DNA of 18,749 nt from SpSt-398 sp033762195 (GCA_033762195.1 JANRLV010000063.1:1-18749), one strand, 5' to 3'. Shown: positions 5,080 through 13,530, counted from the stretch's first letter. Notes: generated from the sequence alone by a model not told the origin. Translations and numbers: made by a program.

Positions 5080-7578
5080 CTAAAAAGGTTTGATCTGGTT
5101 CTGCCCGATCAGGTTGGCCAACAACCGGTACGCGCCCGGATTTCCGGCCGGCAACTGCCGAAAGAAAACCAATCCGGTGTACACAAACTTTCCTTTGCCA
5201 TAATCCGTCACGATCAGGCTTCCTTCATCCGACTTCTCTCCCGGATCATTCATCGTCAACAATGGCTGATATTTTTTATCCCAATTCAACGCATCGTATA
5301 CACTGCGTTCCTGTATCCACCCTTTAAAATCATCCTGGGTAATGGTATTGGGAAAATGAAATACCGGGTGCTCAGGTTTTATAAACAGCACCGGAGCTGC
5401 TTCATTGGTCACCCTGTTTCTCGAAATGGAGAACGGGTAAGGTCCGATCTTAGAAGCAATACTGGAAATAAAATTATTGGTATTGTACTGAATGATCAGG
5501 TTGCCACCATTCTCCACATACTTCATCAGTTTATCATAGAAGCCACCCATCCATTCATTGGTGTTGTAGGCCCGGATCCCTGTCAGGATCGCATCAAAGC
5601 GGTCAAGGTTGTTTCGGGCCAACTCCTTCTCGGTCAAAAGGGTCACCTCGTATCCCATTTGCTCCAAGGCCTCAGGCACTTTGTCCCCGGCACCCGGAAT
5701 ATAGCCGATCTGTTTCCCGGCAGTTTTCAGATCCACCTTCACATAGCGATTAATGGCTTCGGTAAAATAGGTCTGGGTGGGGATATGATCGTACCGGATA
5801 GTGGTTTGCCCCAAAGCAGGTTGCCCGGCTTTATCATAAAAATAAGCTGACCGGTATTGAAAATTCGCATCAGCATAGGCATGCCTGGTTGAATCAACCG
5901 GACTTGCTATATCAAAAAGGGAACTCCAATTGCGTATTACTCCCTTCTGTGTAAATGGCCCGGCATCAATGGCATTGCCATTTTCATCATACAACAGAAA
6001 ATGTCCATTGGTCTTATTCGACTTGAATTGCAAGGCCCTTTTCCAATCCGCCCCGTTTTTCAATACATATAGCTCTTGTTCCGGCTTTACAGAAAAGGGA
6101 GGAATGACTACCATGGGCTGATACAACTCACCCCGTACAGGGTCGGTAAACCGATAACGCACCGGTAAGGAATAATTAATTGCCAATCCTTCGATCGTAA
6201 GATCAAACCGGACCTCGTAGGCCGGACTGGCATCGGGCTGGCCGATCCTTTGCTGATCCACCACTGTATATGTTCCTTCCTCCATCGGCTTCTCCAACCA
6301 ATAAGGTTGTGTCACCGGTTTGGTAAGGGGTACAAAAAAGGTTTTGGAAAAGGACTGGTTTATATTCCGGGCAAGGGTTGTTGCCAGCGTAGTATCAAAC
6401 CCATCTACGGAAAGGCTGCGCCATTGAATAGCGGCCCCCAACCGGTTATTAACTGCAATATTGATCTTTACCGAATCAGTTTGAACAGCAAAGGCGTCAG
6501 TTGTATAAGCATCCATCCATAAGCCACTGCATTGGGCAATGAGGTGTTTAACCTCCTTCAACTTTTGATCTGTCCACACCGAAGAAGGTAATTTCTCGAT
6601 CGCTTTATATAATTCAACCAATCCTTTTACCGATTTTTCCGGATGCAACAGGTCGAATTGTGACAATACCCCAGCGATCATTTTCTCAATACCTGCCCCA
6701 CCCTTTACCCGACTCCACCCTGTATTCACACCATCGGTCAATTCATTGGCTGGCGCCTCACCTTTGGTGGTTTGAAAGAACTCAAATGATTGTCCCCGTG
6801 AAGCAGGTACCCCAAAGCCCTGGCTCTTGTGTTGGCTTCTGCTTTCTGCAGCGATCTCCCCATAACTTTTTCCCAGCAAGGGATTATAAGCGCCTACATC
6901 AATGCGAAACTGATCATCACGTGTTGTATTGTTACCTCCAAAATTGAACGTGTTCCACAATACCCTTTTAACCTGCCAGGTTCCTACATATTTTAATTGT
7001 TCGGGAAAGCGACGTGGGTCGGCGGCGGCTGCAAAAGCCTCGTTGGCCAGGATGGCCGATGCCGTATGATGTCCATGTCCTCCTTCACCGGTCACCGGAA
7101 AACGGGTAACGACAACATCCGGTTGGAATTTCCGGATCACCCATACCACATCGGCCAGTATTTTTTCCTTGCTCCATTTTTCAAAGGTTTCTTCGGGATT
7201 TTTGGAAAATCCAAAATCAAACGCACGGGTAAAGAACTGCTCTCCTCCATCCACACGGCGGGCCGATAGCAATTCCTGTGTGCGAATCAATCCGAGATCG
7301 ATTCCCTGTTCATCACCGATCAGGTTTTGACCGCCATCCCCGCGCGTAAGGGAAAGATATCCTGTACGGTACAGTTTTTCTTTGGATAAAAAAGTGATCA
7401 GTCTTGTGTTCTCATCATCCGGATGAGCCGCCACGTACAATACCGATCCCAGCACATTCAATTTGCGAATAGCCAGGTACATATCCGCCGAAGACATGGT
7501 CGACGGCGATTGAGCACGGACAAGAACGGGCCAAATAATTAGCAGACACAAGGAAAAACAGGCAATGGATCGTTTCAT
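5080..7578 (-). CDS. Exported PIG-L (LmbE-like) family deacetylase with C-terminal GATase-like domain
   Basis: This 832-residue protein begins with a signal peptide (MKRSIACFSLCLLIIWPVLV, then RAQ). The PIG-L/LmbE domain covers about residues 40-290. It has the metal and catalytic motif AHPDDE (H52, D54, D55, E56), then LTRGDGGQN and a His cluster GGHGHHTAS (H168-H171) that should supply the third Zn ligand. PIG-L enzymes remove N-acetyl groups, usually from GlcNAc-containing substrates. The central part, about 350-600, is beta-rich. The C-terminal 200 residues look like a class I glutamine-amidotransferase/ThuA-type fold (MGYEVTLLTEKEL, FDAILTGIRAYN, YVENGGNLIIQYNTNN) without an evident catalytic Cys-His-Glu triad. 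It follows the M14 peptidase by 71 bases and precedes the small ORFs and symporter. Export and domain calls are firm; the substrate is unknown. Confidence 0.88.
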   Translation of the reverse strand: MKRSIACFSLCLLIIWPVLVRAQSPSTMSSADMYLAIRKLNVLGSVLYVAAHPDDENTRLITFLSKEKLYRTGYLSLTRGDGGQNLIGDEQGIDLGLIRTQELLSARRVDGGEQFFTRAFDFGFSKNPEETFEKWSKEKILADVVWVIRKFQPDVVVTRFPVTGEGGHGHHTASAILANEAFAAAADPRRFPEQLKYVGTWQVKRVLWNTFNFGGNNTTRDDQFRIDVGAYNPLLGKSYGEIAAESRSQHKSQGFGVPASRGQSFEFFQTTKGEAPANELTDGVNTGWSRVKGGAGIEKMIAGVLSQFDLLHPEKSVKGLVELYKAIEKLPSSVWTDQKLKEVKHLIAQCSGLWMDAYTTDAFAVQTDSVKINIAVNNRLGAAIQWRSLSVDGFDTTLATTLARNINQSFSKTFFVPLTKPVTQPYWLEKPMEEGTYTVVDQQRIGQPDASPAYEVRFDLTIEGLAINYSLPVRYRFTDPVRGELYQPMVVIPPFSVKPEQELYVLKNGADWKRALQFKSNKTNGHFLLYDENGNAIDAGPFTQKGVIRNWSSLFDIASPVDSTRHAYADANFQYRSAYFYDKAGQPALGQTTIRYDHIPTQTYFTEAINRYVKVDLKTAGKQIGYIPGAGDKVPEALEQMGYEVTLLTEKELARNNLDRFDAILTGIRAYNTNEWMGGFYDKLMKYVENGGNLIIQYNTNNFISSIASKIGPYPFSISRNRVTNEAAPVLFIKPEHPVFHFPNTITQDDFKGWIQERSVYDALNWDKKYQPLLTMNDPGEKSDEGSLIVTDYGKGKFVYTGLVFFRQLPAGNPGAYRLLANLIGQNQIKPF

Positions 7579-7628
7579 TAAAAGGTTTCTTTACAAAAGA
7601 AAAAATGTATATAGAAAAACAAAAAGCG

Positions 7629-7642
7629 AATAGCTAATAGCT
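7629..7642. repeat. AGCTAATAGCT element in the M14 to PIG-L gap
   Basis: AATAGCTAATAGCT contains two copies of the GCTAATA-type heptad and is followed by TCTCCGGC. The array at 748-771 has the similar layout GCTAATAGCTAACAGCTTCTGGCC. The element begins 8 bases after the M14 stop in the transcribed direction. Confidence 0.55.
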
Positions 7643-7649
7643 TCTCCGG

Positions 7650-10163
7650 CTACTGTCCCACCAGGAAAACCGCATTACATAAAAACAGCTTCCCGTTTTC
7701 CCAGAAATTGCGGAACATGATATTATCGGCAAAGTAAACAATGTTTCCACCACCTACCTCCTGAACCCCGAAAACCATCCCATCCTTTAACTTTTCCTTC
7801 AGGTTAGTGCCAATAAAACCAGCTACAGCGGCCTCCTTCTTGATCACACCTACATTCCATCCGCCTTCAATGAACTCATACATATTATCATCCTGCTTCA
7901 GCGTATAGTAGGTCGACGGGTAACCAAAACCCAAGGGGTGTGTATTGTCCACTTCCACTTTGAAGATAGACCCGGGGATGTAGGAACTGAGATAATTAGA
8001 CTCCCTGTCCTCATACACTTGTAACGCATCATAGGTACCTGGTTTGGGGTCATCCGCCTTTTTATTCTTGATCCCCCAATCCATACGGGCAATCTGCCCT
8101 ACAGCACGGTCAAGCGCAATCAGGCGGCCTCCTTTACTGATCCAATTCTTGAGATCCTCTGCGGCTGATTTATCATTCAGGAACGAATAATTACCTGCAG
8201 GTAAAATGATTACCTGATAATCCTCCTTATTGATGCGCCTAAAATCATTGGCATTGATCAGCGTAACAGGGTATCCTAAATCACGCTCAAAGAAATGCCA
8301 AAGCTCTCCTGCATCGGAACTGGAAGTACCTTCTCCGGTGATCAGGGCCACCTTCGGTGCATGCAGAAATCGAACTTTATCACTTCCAAAATCAAAGCCC
8401 TTATCCACAAATCCCGTATTGACCGCGGATACCTTAACCTGGTTTTCGTTGGCATATTTGCTTACCCAGGCAGGTACGTTATGCCAGATGGCTTCATTTC
8501 CTTTACGGATCACGATCAGCGATCCTCTGTCAAATGACTGGCCACTGATCTCAAAAGGTCGTTCCGCCATACGTACATTCACCCCGGCTTGCATCAATTG
8601 GCCCAGGGTACGTGCGCTGGCTACCCCTTGCCAGGGTATTACATATCCGTAGGCAGGTGTCAATTCATTGTTGATCTTCGCCGGACGTGCCCCTCCGCCA
8701 GCGATCCTGGTCTTACTGGCAAAGGCTGTAACGCCATATACATAGGGCATAGCCCAGGCCGTAATATCATAGGTAGCCGAATCTACCAGTTTACTCCTTG
8801 GCTCAAACAATACTTTGAGCAAGGTAGAATGAGGTTGCTGGCTCTGGAGTAATATATCCCCGGCTTCCGGGGTAAAGGCCTGGTCCTTCCCTGTAATATA
8901 ATTAAATCCGGTAACGGCTGTTTTTCCAGCGGATGCATATTCATATTGAATGCCATTCCTATCCATTAACCGAAGCAGGGATGCAATCCGTTGCTGGTCG
9001 GCTTCCTTGTTCTTTATCACATAGGTCTTATACTCCCCCGTACCTGTGGAGACTGCCTCATTGAAAAATTTTCGAAACTCTTTGACCAGTTTTCCTGCAT
9101 TCTGTGAGGAAACCTCGATCGTACTCAGCGAAGTGGTAAAATGATGTTTGGCCCGATCAAGAAGAGTAAGCGTATCTCCTTCACTGGTGATAATACCCGC
9201 GCCACCACGAGGCCCGCCACCTTGCTCATAGGTCATACCGATTGCGCCATTATAAACAGGATAGGTATCCCCATAAGAAGGATAGAACAGATCGAATACT
9301 TCTTTGGTAAAAAACAACCAGCCTTCTTTGTCAAAATATCTGGCATGATTTCTCCCCAGTGTCACCTGAAATTCGCGCTGCCAGGAAGTGATCACTTCAT
9401 GATAGGGCTGGGCTGCCGGAGCGAAATAATAGGGTTCATTTACCCCTTGCTCATGATAATCCACATGCACTTGGGGCAGCCATTGGTGGTAAACTTTTAT
9501 TCGTTGTTGTGACTCCACCTGTGTTTGCCAGGCCCAGTCACGGTTAAGGTCAAAATTGTAGTGGTTTGTCCTTCCACCCGGCCAGGGTTCATTGTGTTCT
9601 CTGGCTTCAGGTAACACGTTGATCTTATCCCCTCTTACGGAGTTGAACCAATTCACATAGCGGTCGCGGCCATCGGGGTTGATACAAGGATCAATGATCA
9701 CTACCGTATTTTTAAGCCATTCTTTGGTCCTGGTTTCGGCAGGATCCACCAAGGCATAGATCGTCATCATGGCTGCTTCAGAGGAAGATGTTTCATTGCC
9801 ATGCACATTATAACTCAACCAAACGATAGCCGGAGCATTCTCTTCTATGGGAGCCATCCGGTCGAGCGCGGTATTGGCCAACCGAAGATTGTTCTTACGG
9901 ATATTTTCCAGGTTCTGCATGTTCTCAGGCGAGGATATAAAGGCAAGCATCAGCGGACGGCCCTCATTGGTTTCGCCATATGACTGTAGTTTAACCCGAT
10001 CAGGCGCCGCAGCAGCCACGGATTGAAAATAACTGACCACTTTCCAGTGCGGGGTGTACTTCTCACCAATGGAGTATCCAAGAAAGTCCTTAGGCGATTT
10101 AAGTTGTGAAAAAACAGACAGAGAGATAGATAGCAGCAACAGCGCAGCCAGGATTTTTCGCAT
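7650..10163 (-). CDS. Exported M14 family zinc carboxypeptidase with C-terminal GATase-like domain
   Basis: The protein is 837 residues with a signal peptide (MRKILAALLLLSISLSVFSQ). The peptidase M14 domain occupies about residues 30-350. The Zn motif HGNE supplies H121 and E124; NPDGRDRY at 162-169 and FDLNRDW (N207, R208) match substrate-binding positions of the family; HVDYHEQG (H237 most likely) supplies the other Zn ligand; and E313 in TYEQGGG fits the catalytic glutamate by spacing. M14 enzymes remove C-terminal residues from peptides, and some cut peptidoglycan stem peptides. The C-terminal half includes a GATase/ThuA-like region at about 625-720 (YPVTLINANDFRRI, YQVIILPAGNYSFL, WISKGGRLIALD). 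It is the first gene of the minus-strand cluster and is divergent from ggt. The periplasmic or surface location is inferred. Confidence 0.88.
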   Translation of the reverse strand: MRKILAALLLLSISLSVFSQLKSPKDFLGYSIGEKYTPHWKVVSYFQSVAAAAPDRVKLQSYGETNEGRPLMLAFISSPENMQNLENIRKNNLRLANTALDRMAPIEENAPAIVWLSYNVHGNETSSSEAAMMTIYALVDPAETRTKEWLKNTVVIIDPCINPDGRDRYVNWFNSVRGDKINVLPEAREHNEPWPGGRTNHYNFDLNRDWAWQTQVESQQRIKVYHQWLPQVHVDYHEQGVNEPYYFAPAAQPYHEVITSWQREFQVTLGRNHARYFDKEGWLFFTKEVFDLFYPSYGDTYPVYNGAIGMTYEQGGGPRGGAGIITSEGDTLTLLDRAKHHFTTSLSTIEVSSQNAGKLVKEFRKFFNEAVSTGTGEYKTYVIKNKEADQQRIASLLRLMDRNGIQYEYASAGKTAVTGFNYITGKDQAFTPEAGDILLQSQQPHSTLLKVLFEPRSKLVDSATYDITAWAMPYVYGVTAFASKTRIAGGGARPAKINNELTPAYGYVIPWQGVASARTLGQLMQAGVNVRMAERPFEISGQSFDRGSLIVIRKGNEAIWHNVPAWVSKYANENQVKVSAVNTGFVDKGFDFGSDKVRFLHAPKVALITGEGTSSSDAGELWHFFERDLGYPVTLINANDFRRINKEDYQVIILPAGNYSFLNDKSAAEDLKNWISKGGRLIALDRAVGQIARMDWGIKNKKADDPKPGTYDALQVYEDRESNYLSSYIPGSIFKVEVDNTHPLGFGYPSTYYTLKQDDNMYEFIEGGWNVGVIKKEAAVAGFIGTNLKEKLKDGMVFGVQEVGGGNIVYFADNIMFRNFWENGKLFLCNAVFLVGQ

Positions 10164-10254
10164 GAGTTGTTTTTTAGTACGGCAATTTAAGAAATAGGGT
10201 AAGATTTACCATATCCATTTCTTTCTGTAATTTCCTTGAAATTATCCCTCCTGC
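10164..10254. promoter_or_regulatory. Divergent promoter region between the M14 peptidase gene and ggt
   Basis: This 91-base AT-rich gap separates two outward-reading genes and must hold both promoters. On the minus strand, TAAATTGC (10182-10189) is an imperfect -7 element before the M14 gene. On the plus side, TAATTTCC about 25 bases before the ggt ATG is weaker. No clean TTTG -33 element was found for either gene. Confidence 0.3.
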
Positions 10255-11973
10255 ATGCGAAAGATATTCCTTTATCTCCCCATATGGATAGCCCTTGGTT
10301 TTTTGGTACAATCCTGCGATTCAACCCAGCGCCTCACCCCTGCTTCATCAAAGCCTGTGATCCAAAAAAGGGTCCTTGTGGGCAAGGGAGCCGTGGTCTC
10401 TGCCCATGTGCTGGCCAGTCAGGTAGGTGTAGAAATCATGAAGAAAGGGGGGAATGCCTTTGATGCGGCCATTGCTACTCAACTGGCCCTGGCGGTGGTA
10501 TATCCCAATGCGGGCAATTTAGGCGGGGGTGGTTTTATGGTGGCCCGAACGGCAACTGGTAAGCTGATTGCCCTGGATTACCGTGAAAAAGCCCCATCCG
10601 CCGGACATAAGGATATGTATCTGGATGAGGCAGGCAACCCACGTACAGACTGGAGCCAGGATGGTCACCTGAGTGCCGGGGTTCCTGGTACTGTCGCCGG
10701 TTTATTTGCCGCCCATCAATATGCCCGTCTTCCGATGAAGACACTCATTCAACCGGCGATCGAACTGGCTGAAAATGGTTTCTTAATCTCCGAAAGAGAA
10801 GCCCGTTCACTCAATGGTTTACAGGAAGAGTTCAAACAATTCAATACTACACCTCCTGTATTTATCAATGACAAAGGCTGGAAAGCACAAGACAGGCTGG
10901 TGCAACAAGATCTGGCAAATACCCTGAAACGCATCCGTGATCAAGGTAAAAGAGGGTTCTATGAAGGTGAAACGGCCCGCCTGATCGTAGATGAAATGAA
11001 AAGAGGGAAAGGTGTGATCAGTTTAGAGGACCTGAAAAATTACGAAGCCAAATTTCGTGAACCACATGTATTCATGTATAAAGGTTATCAGATAGTGGGT
11101 ATGCCCATGCCCAGCAGTGGTGGATTATTGGTTCACCAGATGTTGAAAATGATCGAGCCAAAACCGATAGCATCTTATGGGTTTCTTTCCCCCGAGGCTG
11201 TACAATTGATGACCGAAGTGGAGAGAAGGGCCTATGCTGACCGGGCTGCCTTTATGGGTGATGCCGATTTTTATCAGGTGCCTGTGAAAGAACTTGCTTC
11301 AGACAATTACTTACAAAAACGTATGGAGGATTTTGTCCCCAATAAAGCAGGAAACAGTCAACTTACCCAACCCGGTAGGCCGATAGGAAAAGAAAGTGAG
11401 GAGACCACGCATTTAAGTGTGATCGATGCAGAAGGAAATGCCGTTTCTGTAACCACCACCCTGAATAACTCCTATGGCAGCCGGACCGTAGTAGGTGGTG
11501 CTGGCTTTCTGTTAAATGATGAAATGGATGATTTCAGCATCAAACCCGGTGTCCCCAATATGTATGGTGCCATTGGAGGCGAAGCCAATGCCATTGCTCC
11601 AGGAAAAAGGATGTTGAGTTCAATGACCCCGACGTTGGTCATGAAGGAGAATAAGCCATTTTTAGTGGTAGGTACCCCCGGCGGCACCACCATACCTACT
11701 TCGGTATTTCAAACCCTGGTGAATATTCTCGACTTCAAACTTTCAACAGAGGATGCCCTTTATAAACCGAAGTTCCATCACCAGTGGTTACCCGATGAGA
11801 TACAGGTTGAAAAAACATTCCCCCTACCCCTTCGTAAGCAGTTGGAAAACATGGGCTATAAAGTCAGGGAACGGGGAAGCATTGGTCGTACAGAGATCAT
11901 TCGGGTATTGGATGATGGCTCTATTGAGGCAGTAGCCGATAACCGTGGGGAGGATGCAGCGGTAGGATATTGA
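10255..11973 (+). CDS. ggt: Gamma-glutamyltransferase (gamma-glutamyltranspeptidase), probable lipoprotein
   Basis: This 572-residue protein is of standard bacterial GGT length. GGT hydrolyses or transfers gamma-glutamyl groups from glutathione and similar compounds and matures by self-cleavage. The cleavage site is visible: in SEETTHLSVID, T384 is the expected N-terminal nucleophile, giving subunits of about 383 and 189 residues as in other bacterial GGTs. Other marks are GAVVSAHVLASQVG, KKGGNAFDAA and LALAVVYPNAGNLGGGGF near the N-terminus, MPMPSSGGLL, the SSMTPTLV and GTPGG stretches, and the C-terminal GEDAAVGY. The N-terminus has a hydrophobic signal ending LVQSC (Cys21), suggesting a lipoprotein, although Gln at -2 is not ideal. 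It is divergent from the M14/PIG-L/symporter cluster, consistent with extracytoplasmic peptide processing; the link is inferred. Confidence 0.93.
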   Translation: MRKIFLYLPIWIALGFLVQSCDSTQRLTPASSKPVIQKRVLVGKGAVVSAHVLASQVGVEIMKKGGNAFDAAIATQLALAVVYPNAGNLGGGGFMVARTATGKLIALDYREKAPSAGHKDMYLDEAGNPRTDWSQDGHLSAGVPGTVAGLFAAHQYARLPMKTLIQPAIELAENGFLISEREARSLNGLQEEFKQFNTTPPVFINDKGWKAQDRLVQQDLANTLKRIRDQGKRGFYEGETARLIVDEMKRGKGVISLEDLKNYEAKFREPHVFMYKGYQIVGMPMPSSGGLLVHQMLKMIEPKPIASYGFLSPEAVQLMTEVERRAYADRAAFMGDADFYQVPVKELASDNYLQKRMEDFVPNKAGNSQLTQPGRPIGKESEETTHLSVIDAEGNAVSVTTTLNNSYGSRTVVGGAGFLLNDEMDDFSIKPGVPNMYGAIGGEANAIAPGKRMLSSMTPTLVMKENKPFLVVGTPGGTTIPTSVFQTLVNILDFKLSTEDALYKPKFHHQWLPDEIQVEKTFPLPLRKQLENMGYKVRERGSIGRTEIIRVLDDGSIEAVADNRGEDAAVGY

Positions 11974-11985
11974 GAAAATATATGG

Positions 11986-11993
11986 TACTTTTG
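11986..11993 (+). promoter_or_regulatory. Bacteroidota -7 element TACTTTTG upstream of the beta-barrel gene
   Basis: TACTTTTG matches TAnnTTTG exactly and lies 36 bases before the ATG at 12030, just after the ggt stop. A TTG at 11970-11972 is only 13 bases upstream, too close for a standard -33 element. Confidence 0.4.
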
Positions 11994-12029
11994 CCCGCCT
12001 CCTATAAAAGCCGCCCCTAATACCACTTC

Positions 12030-12671
12030 ATGAATAAAATCGCTTTGCTCCTTTTTTGCGGGTCATTTTTTGTCCTGCATGGAAATTCACAGGTTCGAAC
12101 ACACCTCTTTGCCGGTCCTCAAGTCAGCTCTGTCAGCTATAAAGTAGGAGACGAAAAACAGAAGGCCAGTTTCAAACCCGGCTTTCAGGCAGGTGTTGGC
12201 CTGAAAGTACCTTTTGACAACCAATTGTATTTTGCCCCATCTGTGTTTTATAGTCTTAAAGGTTATAAAGTCACTCTTGACAATGGCGCCTTTCCCCCAG
12301 ACACTTCGGCGATCAATAATAATGTTACTGTTCATGCCGTAGAGGTAGGTTTTCTTCTTCATCTGGAACTGTCAAAATCCACAAATCACCTTTTCCTCCG
12401 GGCAGGCCCTTCACTGGATTTTGCGCTGGTGGGTCGTGAAAAATTTGATAAGAAAAATGGAGGAGGAAGTGTGAACCGACCCATGAAGTTTGGGTTTGGT
12501 GACTATGGCCGCTATCTGGCCTCTGGCATCGCTCAGTTTGGATTTGAAACTCCCCGTTACTATATCATGGCGCAATACCATGGCACTTTAGGTTCGATCA
12601 GTAATGCAGATGACGGGCCAAAGATCAAACACCGGGTCGTGGGGCTTTCAGCCGGGTTTTATTTGAACTAA
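12030..12671 (+). CDS. Outer-membrane beta-barrel protein (PorT-like family)
   Basis: This 213-residue protein has a signal peptide (MNKIALLLFCGSFFVLHGNS, then Q). The mature part is a series of amphipathic beta strands typical of small Bacteroidota outer-membrane barrels: HLFAGPQVSSVSY, FQAGVGLKVPF, LYFAPSVFYSLKGYKVT, VEVGFLLHLEL, LFLRAGPSLDFALVG and RVVGLSAGFYLN, with the final strand ending near the C-terminus. It most resembles the outer-membrane beta-barrel domain family that includes PorT-type proteins, but nothing specifically identifies PorT. It follows ggt by 56 bases with a possible own promoter. Its partners and cargo are unknown. Confidence 0.78.
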   Translation: MNKIALLLFCGSFFVLHGNSQVRTHLFAGPQVSSVSYKVGDEKQKASFKPGFQAGVGLKVPFDNQLYFAPSVFYSLKGYKVTLDNGAFPPDTSAINNNVTVHAVEVGFLLHLELSKSTNHLFLRAGPSLDFALVGREKFDKKNGGGSVNRPMKFGFGDYGRYLASGIAQFGFETPRYYIMAQYHGTLGSISNADDGPKIKHRVVGLSAGFYLN

Positions 12672-12680
12672 ATCCTTTTT

Positions 12681-12738
12681 ACCACAGAGACACAGAGGCA
12701 CAGAGAAATATTTCTCTGTGCCTCTGTGTCTCTGTGGT
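12681..12738. repeat. Perfect 58-bp palindrome built of CACAGAGR octads
   Basis: Positions 12681-12709 and 12710-12738 are exact reverse complements with no spacer, giving a 29-bp perfect inverted repeat centred on AAATATTT. Each arm holds three 8-base units: CACAGAGA, CACAGAGG, CACAGAGA. It fills the 71-base gap between convergent genes, ending 4 bases before the bshB1 stop. It could act as a bidirectional transcription barrier, but no T-run follows either arm, so it is not a standard intrinsic terminator. Confidence 0.95.
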
Positions 12739-12742
12739 TGAT

Positions 12743-13480
12743 TCATGTTTCTATGAGTAAGAATGCATCCATATCCTGAATCCCCAAACTCTTCTCCGAA
12801 ACAAAGCCTTCCCCATATTGTACACCGATCTTCTTTCCCATCATACGCGCACGCCCAATGACAGAATCAAAAAATGTGGGTGTTGAGATATAGGTTTGTG
12901 GTCCGTCCGATTCATTATCGGGGTTGTAGAATTGTGTCGTATATGCCTTGATGGATTCCATTCTTTTTTCAAAGACATCCGTGATATCCACTACAAAATC
13001 GGGTTCAATATACCGGTCCTGTATATAATGGAAAACATACTTGGGTCTCCAGGCTTCCTGCAGTCCGCCTGCATCATCCCTGGTTTCGATCTTCCGCAAA
13101 CCTGCCAGAAAACAGGCATCCGCGATCAGCCTGCCTGCGCGACCATGATCGGGATGACGATCCTCCAGCGCATTGGCCATCACGATCTCGGGTTGGTATT
13201 TTCGGATCATGCGGATCAATTTCCGTTGGTGTTCCTCATCATTGCTGAAAAAACCATCCGCCATCTTCAGGTTCTCCCGGGCTGAAATACCCAATATACG
13301 CGCCGCCTCCGCTGCCTCCTGATATCGGGTCTCCACGGTTCCCCGGGAGCCGAGTTCACCCTGCGTGAGGTCAACAATCCCGGCTTTCTTCCCACGCGCG
13401 ATCTCTTTCAACATCCATCCGGAGCAACCCAGTTCTACATCATCAGGATGCACCCCAATGGCTAATATGTCCAATTTCAT
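12743..13480 (-). CDS. bshB1: Bacillithiol biosynthesis N-acetylglucosaminyl-malate deacetylase BshB1
   Basis: The protein is 245 residues from ATG 13480. It carries the PIG-L/LmbE fold in the compact bacillithiol form: MKLDILAIGVHPDDVELGC at the N-terminus (Zn ligands H11 and D14), then LTQGELGSRGTVETRYQEA, and the third ligand region LEDRHPDHGRAG (H112). BshB1 deacetylates GlcNAc-malate to GlcN-malate, the second step of bacillithiol synthesis in the cytoplasm. There is no signal peptide, in contrast to the large PIG-L protein in this window. An in-frame TTG at 13498 would add six residues, but a perfect -7 promoter element overlaps it (13496-13503), so ATG 13480 is the better start. No bshA or bshC is present in the window. 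Confidence 0.9.
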   Translation of the reverse strand: MKLDILAIGVHPDDVELGCSGWMLKEIARGKKAGIVDLTQGELGSRGTVETRYQEAAEAARILGISARENLKMADGFFSNDEEHQRKLIRMIRKYQPEIVMANALEDRHPDHGRAGRLIADACFLAGLRKIETRDDAGGLQEAWRPKYVFHYIQDRYIEPDFVVDITDVFEKRMESIKAYTTQFYNPDNESDGPQTYISTPTFFDSVIGRARMMGKKIGVQYGEGFVSEKSLGIQDMDAFLLIET

Positions 13481-13495
13481 ACGTTGAATTTGTGG

Positions 13496-13503
13496 CAAAT
13501 TTA
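13496..13503 (-). promoter_or_regulatory. Bacteroidota -7 element TAAATTTG upstream of bshB1
   Basis: Read on the minus strand, TAAATTTG matches TAnnTTTG exactly and ends 15 bases before the bshB1 ATG. No TTG is seen 17-23 bases further upstream. It suggests bshB1 can be transcribed independently of the DUF4294 gene. Confidence 0.45.
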
Positions 13504-13530
13504 GGGACTTCCCCTTTGTATATTGGAGGG

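Noticed and set aside
5056..5850. Plus-strand ORF of 264 codons
   Set aside because: It lies entirely antisense to the 3' part of the PIG-L gene, whose reading frame has clear family motifs; the antisense translation shows no recognisable domain.
8230..8652. Plus-strand ORF of 140 codons
   Set aside because: Antisense to the M14 peptidase gene, with no recognisable fold.
10255..11973. Asparaginase-like or cephalosporin acylase instead of GGT
   Set aside because: The TTHLSVID cleavage site, subunit sizes and GEDAAVGY end match GGT, so the acylase alternative is less likely, although related enzymes share the fold.
12681..12738. Standard intrinsic terminator
   Set aside because: The palindrome is a perfect stem but has no T-run after either arm and no loop, so it was listed as a repeat rather than a terminator.
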